Origin: Lingula anatina
Taxonomy: Eukaryota > Brachiopoda > Lingulata > Lingulida > Lingulidae
Direction of reading: 5' to 3'
Length of the DNA stretch: 64,000 bases
Assembly (NCBI RefSeq): GCF_001039355.2
Contig: NW_019775528.1
Coordinates: forward strand, 37,969-101,968
Position numbers and translations under genes: made by a program. Shown in pieces: positions 58,658 to 64,000 of this stretch (position 1 is its first letter; every line of letters starts with the position of its first letter). The notes beneath the pieces were generated by a model that saw only the letters and a program-made list of their open reading frames with translations, was not told the origin of the DNA and ran no database searches.

Positions 58658-59536
58658 CTGAAACAAGAGAGTGAGACAAGATAAAGATACAGAAATGTAT
58701 TTCATATTTAAAAAAAAAATCATTATGCATGACATTATAATATTGCCTTAGAAGATTGGTCTGAAAAATATGGACTTAAAGCTATTTCCTTTTTATGAAT
58801 TGTGACATCTTGGACAAAATAATTACATATGAAATATTGCAATAATATTTAGAATTATAAAAAGTGCTTTAGACAGGATATTTCTATAGGGTCTTTGTAG
58901 TAGGAAAAAAGGTGTGTTGATAGTGGACATCTATCATCTGAATAAAATTATTTAAAAAGTGATGAATGTTATTTTCATGCCAATGATTTCCCCCTCCATG
59001 CCTTACAATAAACTCAACATACCATGCTCATCATCTAGAGCGTTAAGTGCTACATAATTAATAATGATGATCCAACAGGGCGTGTCCATGTCATCTAATG
59101 TGTTACGGACAAAACTTAAGGCCACAATGCAGTTTGTCCGTAACCGCTCCAAGTTTGGGTGTCTGTTACGCAGTTCTAAAGCTATAAGGCTTTTGAATTC
59201 TCCCATGTCAAATACCTGAAATAATAACATGAAATACAAAATTAAAGTAATATATGACATGATATTAAGCAATTTCCACTGACAGCTGCTTTCTAATGAT
59301 TTTTCTCAATATCTAAGCAATGTTTGAAAATTCACTTTTCACTTCTAGTGAAACTCATCAAGACAAGTTCATTTACACACACATATTAGATATGATGATT
59401 ACACATAATAATATATAGTTATAATAATCAATGATCTTAAAGGAATAAGTTTTTGGGTAAGCAAATGCACTTCTGAAGAAGTGCATGGTTTTTATGCTAA
59501 ATCTTGATTACACATATCATTCTTTTTCTTTACTTA

Positions 59537-59589
<53 letters not shown>

Positions 59590-61843
59590 CTGCAATCAAG
59601 TGCCCTCTTCATGAGGTTAGAACCAATTTTTGGACATTTTACCTTAATGGTCTTCTCTGCTGGCAGTCTGCCCATGTTTCTGATGACGTCTGCCGATACG
59701 CTACAGCTGCTGGGGTCATTGTAACCCTTGACGATGACATCATTTTTACCCAATCGGATGGCCCAGATATTTCCCTCTTTGTCACGTTTTATCAAAACAC
59801 CCTGGAATATCATAGAATGAATATTTTCCCCCAATCAGATGTCGCACTTAACATCAGTATCTTTTACTTTCTTTAAAAAATATTCAGTCAAACATGTCAG
59901 TGGCAGCCGTGTTTGAGAGCACAAAATTTATGATTATATTTCAAATTCTTTCTTACACAAAAATTGCACACAAATGTGTTAAGTTATAGTATGGCACATC
60001 ACATTCATCCAGAAAGAGCTGATCAAAAACAAAATCAAATATTTTAAAAATGTCCTTTGATTCTAGATGCTGCCTTTCTGCTTTCACGAACAATCACGTC
60101 CCATATCAGTTCTATTATTTAAAACCAACATTTTCAGAATTGTGAATGAAGACAACAATCATTCATTAAATAATACATCCAACCTGATTCTGACTTACAC
60201 AGATAACATATGGTGACAGCATACCCTGAGATTCAGGGGTTACAAGAAACCTCAATTTATCAAAGGCAAGTAGCTGCCAAATTACTGGAAATGGCAGAGA
60301 AATGCTGATAAAAGAGAAATTCCAGAAATCTCAGAACTCAGGGTTGTAATGAAAATAGCAGAGAAATGCTGATAACAGAGGAGTGATTCCAGAAACTTTT
60401 GAAACTCAGGGTGCCTCAAAGTGACTCAGTGAATTCCAGGAATTTTGTTCGAATTCTTAGAAATTTATTCTACATGTGTGACCAGTATAGACTTACCTTT
60501 CCTATGTGCTCTCGAACTTTGGCAGTCTTATCATCTCGGAATGGGTTCTCAAACACAGCCAGGCCCAACCTGAATATTATAATTTATTAATCATTTTAGA
60601 TGATAAAAATTAAATGATTTTACTGGAATAAGCTTCTCAGTAAGAAAATGCATCTCTGAAGCAGTGTATTGTTTTTAAACTTAATTGTGAAACTATGAGC
60701 CATTTTGAATGATTTCCATTCTGAGAATTCCCCTGTGACGAGGGTATTTATCAATGCATGGTTGAAGGTTTTCAGTATAATATGTCTGACTTCAGAATTT
60801 TCAGTCTTCATTTTGATTTTTTTTCATATGGTCTAAATGTGATGAGAAATTGCAAGCCACATTTTCAGGATTTTCAGTTTTTACAACTTTCACCCAAGTT
60901 AATGTCACCTGACAGACATACATCAAATCCATAAAAAGCATTCTTAATATAAAATATGCACATGTATCTGCACTTTGAAATTATTTATACAACTGACTGG
61001 TAAATACTGGTACTAGACCCATGATACCAACAATCCATTTAAGACACAAGATTTATAATTCATCACCAATGAATAGCTAATCAGGCAAACCTTTTTTAAA
61101 CAAAAGGAGAATGTTTTATACACTATATTTACAGCCAGTTTGCTGTACAATTATTGGAAAAGGTTTGCTTTAACACATGCACAGTTTATGAAATAAGACC
61201 CTGGACTTACTTCTGTCCGTCGTACTCATGATCCGAGCCATCTACCGTAAACTGTGGCTCCCTGACGTAGAATTTTGCGATCCCTTGCTCTCTTTCCATG
61301 TAGACAAGCTTGCACCATATATCTGGCTCGAGCGAGGATCGCTTCTGTAGGGAATCTTCAACTATTTGCTACATTCAAGTAAAATAAACACAATTTAACT
61401 AGATAGCAATCAAGATTTGCATGACAAGCAGGTTTTGCTTTCCTGGCTTATAACAGAATATACTTCTGAATCGTCAAAATACTTCTATTTGCTTATCACC
61501 AATTATTTATATTTTGTATATTGGCAGATCACGTATTCAGTTAGGCCACATCTAACTTTGCAATAGTACCAAACAAAAATCAGACTCATATCATTTAAAT
61601 CAGTTACATACGTATGTAGCAAGAAAGAACAATTTTAAGGGATGCTACTATGAGATCTATGAGAGTGGCAAATTATTAATTTACGTAAATAAAATTTCGT
61701 TCTCATTATTTTTACAATGTCTTACCTGGTACAAAACATCTTTGTCAACTTTCCGTGACAATGGCCGTCTGTAATGACCAGCATCGCTGACAGCAAATTC
61801 TGAAGGTGCTTTTACTGAAGACTTCACACTGGGATACATATTT
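54573..61843 (-). CDS. MH2-only Smad-like protein (9 exons seen)
   Basis: Exons in transcript order: 61726-61843, 61211-61368, 60497-60569, 59643-59801, 59023-59215, 58581-58657, 57907-58033, 56569-56676, 54573-54721 (TAG). All have GT/AG borders and compatible phases, giving 386 residues counted from the ATG codon region of the first exon. The domain reads as a Smad MH2: DIWCKLVYMEREQGIAKFYV, FTVDG, LGLAVFENPFRDDKTAKVRE, HIGKGV, VIRNMGRLPAEKTIKVFD, TNCIVALSFV and DTPCWIIIINY. These match Smad WC-x3-Y-x-E, VDG, FCLGLL, RRHIGKGV, KIFN, TIRMSFVKG and TPCWIEI. There is no MH1 and no terminal SSxS; instead about 190 further residues follow. Drosophila Expansion and Rebuff are known atypical MH2-only Smad-like proteins; this is the best comparison, from memory. 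An upstream exon may be missing. Confidence 0.82.
57507..57716. repeat. Fold-back element, 45-bp arms
   Basis: GTGGTATACTTTAATTACAA and CTGTACTGGTACACTTTGAG on the left pair with CTCAAAATGTACCAGTAGAG and TATTGCTAAAGTATGCCAC on the right. Lies in an intron of the MH2 gene; no second copy seen in this window. Confidence 0.7.
58290..58552. repeat. Minisatellite, GGTGTGACAATGACATTGTG-type unit
   Basis: About ten degenerate copies of a 25-30 bp unit whose core is GGTGTGACAATGA, in the intron just downstream of the exon at 58581-58657. Confidence 0.85.
59023..61368 (-). CDS. MH2 domain exons
   Basis: Four exons (61211-61368, 60497-60569, 59643-59801, 59023-59215) hold the whole domain, about residues 40-230. 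The L3 loop that pathway Smads use to contact receptors (KGWG-x-EY type) is replaced by the shorter RNTLDDMD before TPCWI, so canonical receptor contact is not expected. Confidence 0.85.
59536..59589. repeat. (TTA)n microsatellite
   Basis: Perfect ATT triplet run ending about 50 bp from an exon border of the MH2 gene. Confidence 0.95.
60285..60420. repeat. Local direct repeat, ~63 bp unit, two copies
   Basis: ATGGCAGAGAAATGCTGATA ... TTCCAGAAATCTCAGAACTC at 60290-60345, and again as ATAGCAGAGAAATGCTGATA ... TTCCAGAAACTTTTGAAACT at 60354-60412. Related to the 3' end of 9290-9735. Confidence 0.6.
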
Positions 61844-64000
61844 CTGAAAATGCAGGTAAAAAAAGTTCAGTACCAGGTCTTATTCAACCTACTTTAAAAT
61901 ACTACAGATTTTGAGGGGATCTTCACTGAAGACTGTTGAACAGACATGCCCTGCTACATGTTTTGAAAAATTCAAAGGTCACAGAAACTACTGTATAAGA
62001 TTTCATTCAGTTTATATGAAAAATAACACCAACTGTGAAGGTGACCTCATTGATTATCTAAGCTTGAATAATATACTGTATGTTTTCAAAATGAAACTGC
62101 TGTATGAGTATTACATTGATTTATATAGGTATGGTAGTTTAATTGAGGTGCCTTAAATTGCTCCAAAATTGATATGCAATATTTTAAAAAAATATGATTT
62201 TATACTAGAATATATACTTTTGAAAAAAATGATGGGAATTTAAACTACCTTGGAAAAATGTTTCTAAAATGGAACTACTGCATCAGGTTGCCCTCAACGC
62301 ATTTATCATACACTCTAAATCCTGAAGGTGTTTTCAGTGTAGTCTTTAATCATATGTCTTTTTACTTGTTTGGTTGGCTGTTTGTTTTATTATTTCCCAA
62401 AATACTGACCATACCTTTGCATAAGTCTTAACACAACCATCCATGAAAATACATAAAAAAAAGTAATATCCAGTTTTTCTTTCTTACACTCAATACAGTG
62501 CAAATTCATCATTTTTAGTGTCACTTTTGTACCTATTTTTAAGATGATGTTCCCTAGGCCTATATTTTCACCCACACTGCTGAACAGATAACCCCACCTC
62601 AATACATACATATTTTCTAATCTCACAGGAATTAAGTCATGGCATGCAAAAACCTCATTTAAAATTATAAGCTTAAGCCTATCCAAGATGATTCCCATTA
62701 ATAGTCTATAATTCAAGTATTTTTTATTTTCAAATAAAAATTAAATTGTTTTACATGACAATTTAGCTGCTTAATTTCAGTTAACTCATACAAATTTGTC
62801 TCACAAAGTAACATCTAACTTTCCAATGTGTTAAACAAGTCTGTTTTTTTAAAACAATTAAATAAATAAAATTCTGCCACATCAAACAAAGCATGTCTCT
62901 CTAATGCAGGCTGTCTGTGGCTTAAGTTACTTTTCAGAGTCCCATGCTTTTTATGACTTTAAAATAAAATGGTCACTTATAATAAGCCAAAATGAAAGGC
63001 TAAGCAACCTTTTTTAAACATTTTTTGTGTATTCCAGCTACCTAATATAAGATATCACTTTTTAAATCCACTTTTTTGAAAGAGTACTGAAAATATATTT
63101 TCACTATGAGTACCATACTATATAAAACCAGAAAAGTTTACCAATATCAAATCATGCGCAGTGTTTGCTAAGTGCCTAATTTAGGTCATACATTGTACCG
63201 TTTGTCACCATGCAGTCTTGATGATAAAGCCAGACTATATGACCCATTCATAATGCTTCACACATGTTACATAAAAGCAGAAATGCTTAGACCAATCTAA
63301 AAAAAATGACAAATCTAGCAGCTTTAAAATAGATGCTTTATATTGTAGACTGACCTCCATATTGCAACTAAATCCATTAAGAGTGTCCAATTAAAACTAA
63401 CCAACTGCAAAAATAAAATTGCAAAAAATAAATAAATAAATAAAATAATAATAATAATAAAATAATAAAAATAATAATCCAATATATATCTATCCAATCC
63501 ATTGGCATTACCTTTACAGACAGCAACAAACTGGACCCTACAGACTACTGTATAATACCACAGTGTTCTGCAGTGTACTTGTAGCTAACTATAACTAATA
63601 CATTATCTGATTGACTCAATGTATTGGTATATGCTGGTACATATTTATGGTAATAACTCGGATCTTTTCAATGGGGGAAAATTGTGGATTTACAGATACT
63701 GTATTTTCTAAGTCTTAATTTCTTAAAACAAGACCAATCCTATTGAGTGGTACCTTATAGTTCTATTCTATGCATTAAAAGCACCACCAATGCTATACAA
63801 AAATATAATTTTTATGATTTTAAAATGATGTATCTAAAAGTTTGATAATTTTTGCCCATTGAAAAGATTGAGTCAATACCGTACGCCTTTGCGGACAGCA
63901 ACAAGCACGAGGCGAGGCACCCTGCCATGCGTTCATATTCAGGTGACGTTCAGGTTAGCAAACAAAGCTACTCCATCTAATGCTGGCTATCATTTTGTAC
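61844..64000. other. Region upstream of the MH2 gene exons
   Basis: No confident exon. At 63882-63945 the minus strand carries two overlapping ATG frames followed by GTATTG, a possible first exon. However, a similar sequence (GTTTGTTGCTGTCTGTAAAG) at 63510-63535 suggests it belongs to a repeat. 63650-63885 is the dispersed repeat also found at 54195-54480. Confidence 0.4.
63650..63885. repeat. Dispersed repeat, pair of 54195-54480
   Basis: See shared words listed for the partner: GATCTTTTCAA, TTTACAGATACTGTA, TTCTATTCTATGCATTAAAA, GCACCACCAA and CCCATTGAAAAGATTGAGTC. Confidence 0.55.

Noticed and set aside
62390-62716. 108-residue minus-strand frame upstream of the MH2 gene
   Set aside because: AT-driven hydrophobic composition, no domain, no acceptor/donor pair in frame with the first MH2-gene exon.
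63882-63945. Possible first coding exon of the MH2 gene (overlapping ATG frames then GTATTG)
   Set aside because: Similar sequence at about 63510-63535 suggests a repeat, and the phase to the next exon could not be fixed; left as unresolved.

Overview
The window is nuclear DNA from an invertebrate animal. Genes are split into many exons of 40-300 bp with GT/AG introns. Intergenic DNA is AT-rich and dense in microsatellites and short terminal-inverted-repeat (MITE-like) elements. The gene content (an ADCY2/4/7-type adenylyl cyclase, an SLC43 carrier, a Smad-like MH2 protein) is metazoan. A highly heterozygous marine invertebrate fits best; an echinoderm or another invertebrate deuterostome is my guess, at low confidence. 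Two assembly gaps are visible: 549 N at 21820-22368 and a single N at 40410.

Layout. (1) 87-417, minus: first coding exon of an SLC43-family transporter that runs off the left edge. (2) 3506-16067, minus: a complete membrane adenylyl cyclase of the ADCY2/4/7 type. I could splice it from 18 coding exons into 1,056 residues with all reading phases consistent. A likely non-coding first exon lies at about 25678-25790. (3) 29930-50339, plus: a single-pass receptor-like protein, 683 residues from five exons, all joined in phase 0. It has a signal peptide, a furin-like Cys-rich segment, a Thr/Ser-rich stalk with a proprotein-convertase site, one membrane segment, and a tail in which all eight tyrosines of the last exon sit in Y-x-N motifs, the Grb2 SH2 docking consensus. 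I do not recognise it as a named family. (4) 54573-61843, minus: an MH2-only Smad-like protein (386 residues seen, N-terminus possibly incomplete). It resembles the atypical Smad-like Expansion/Rebuff group rather than the TGF-beta pathway Smads.

Inside gene 3, about 7 kb of intron 1 plus most of exon 2 occurs twice in direct orientation (33371-40409 and 40579-47545). The left copy stops at the single N in mid-exon. This looks more like two haplotypes of one locus laid end to end by the assembler than a true tandem duplication. Either way it offers a second version of the ectodomain, with about 21 amino-acid differences.

The rest is intergenic or intronic DNA: compound CT/CA and GT/GA arrays at 19.4-20.4 kb, several families of fold-back elements, and a few candidate regulatory sites. 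The most notable of these are a pair of perfect CRE palindromes just upstream of the adenylyl cyclase start codon and a two-half-site p53-type element in one copy of intron 1. The four genes have no obvious joint function beyond three of them being linked to cell signalling.
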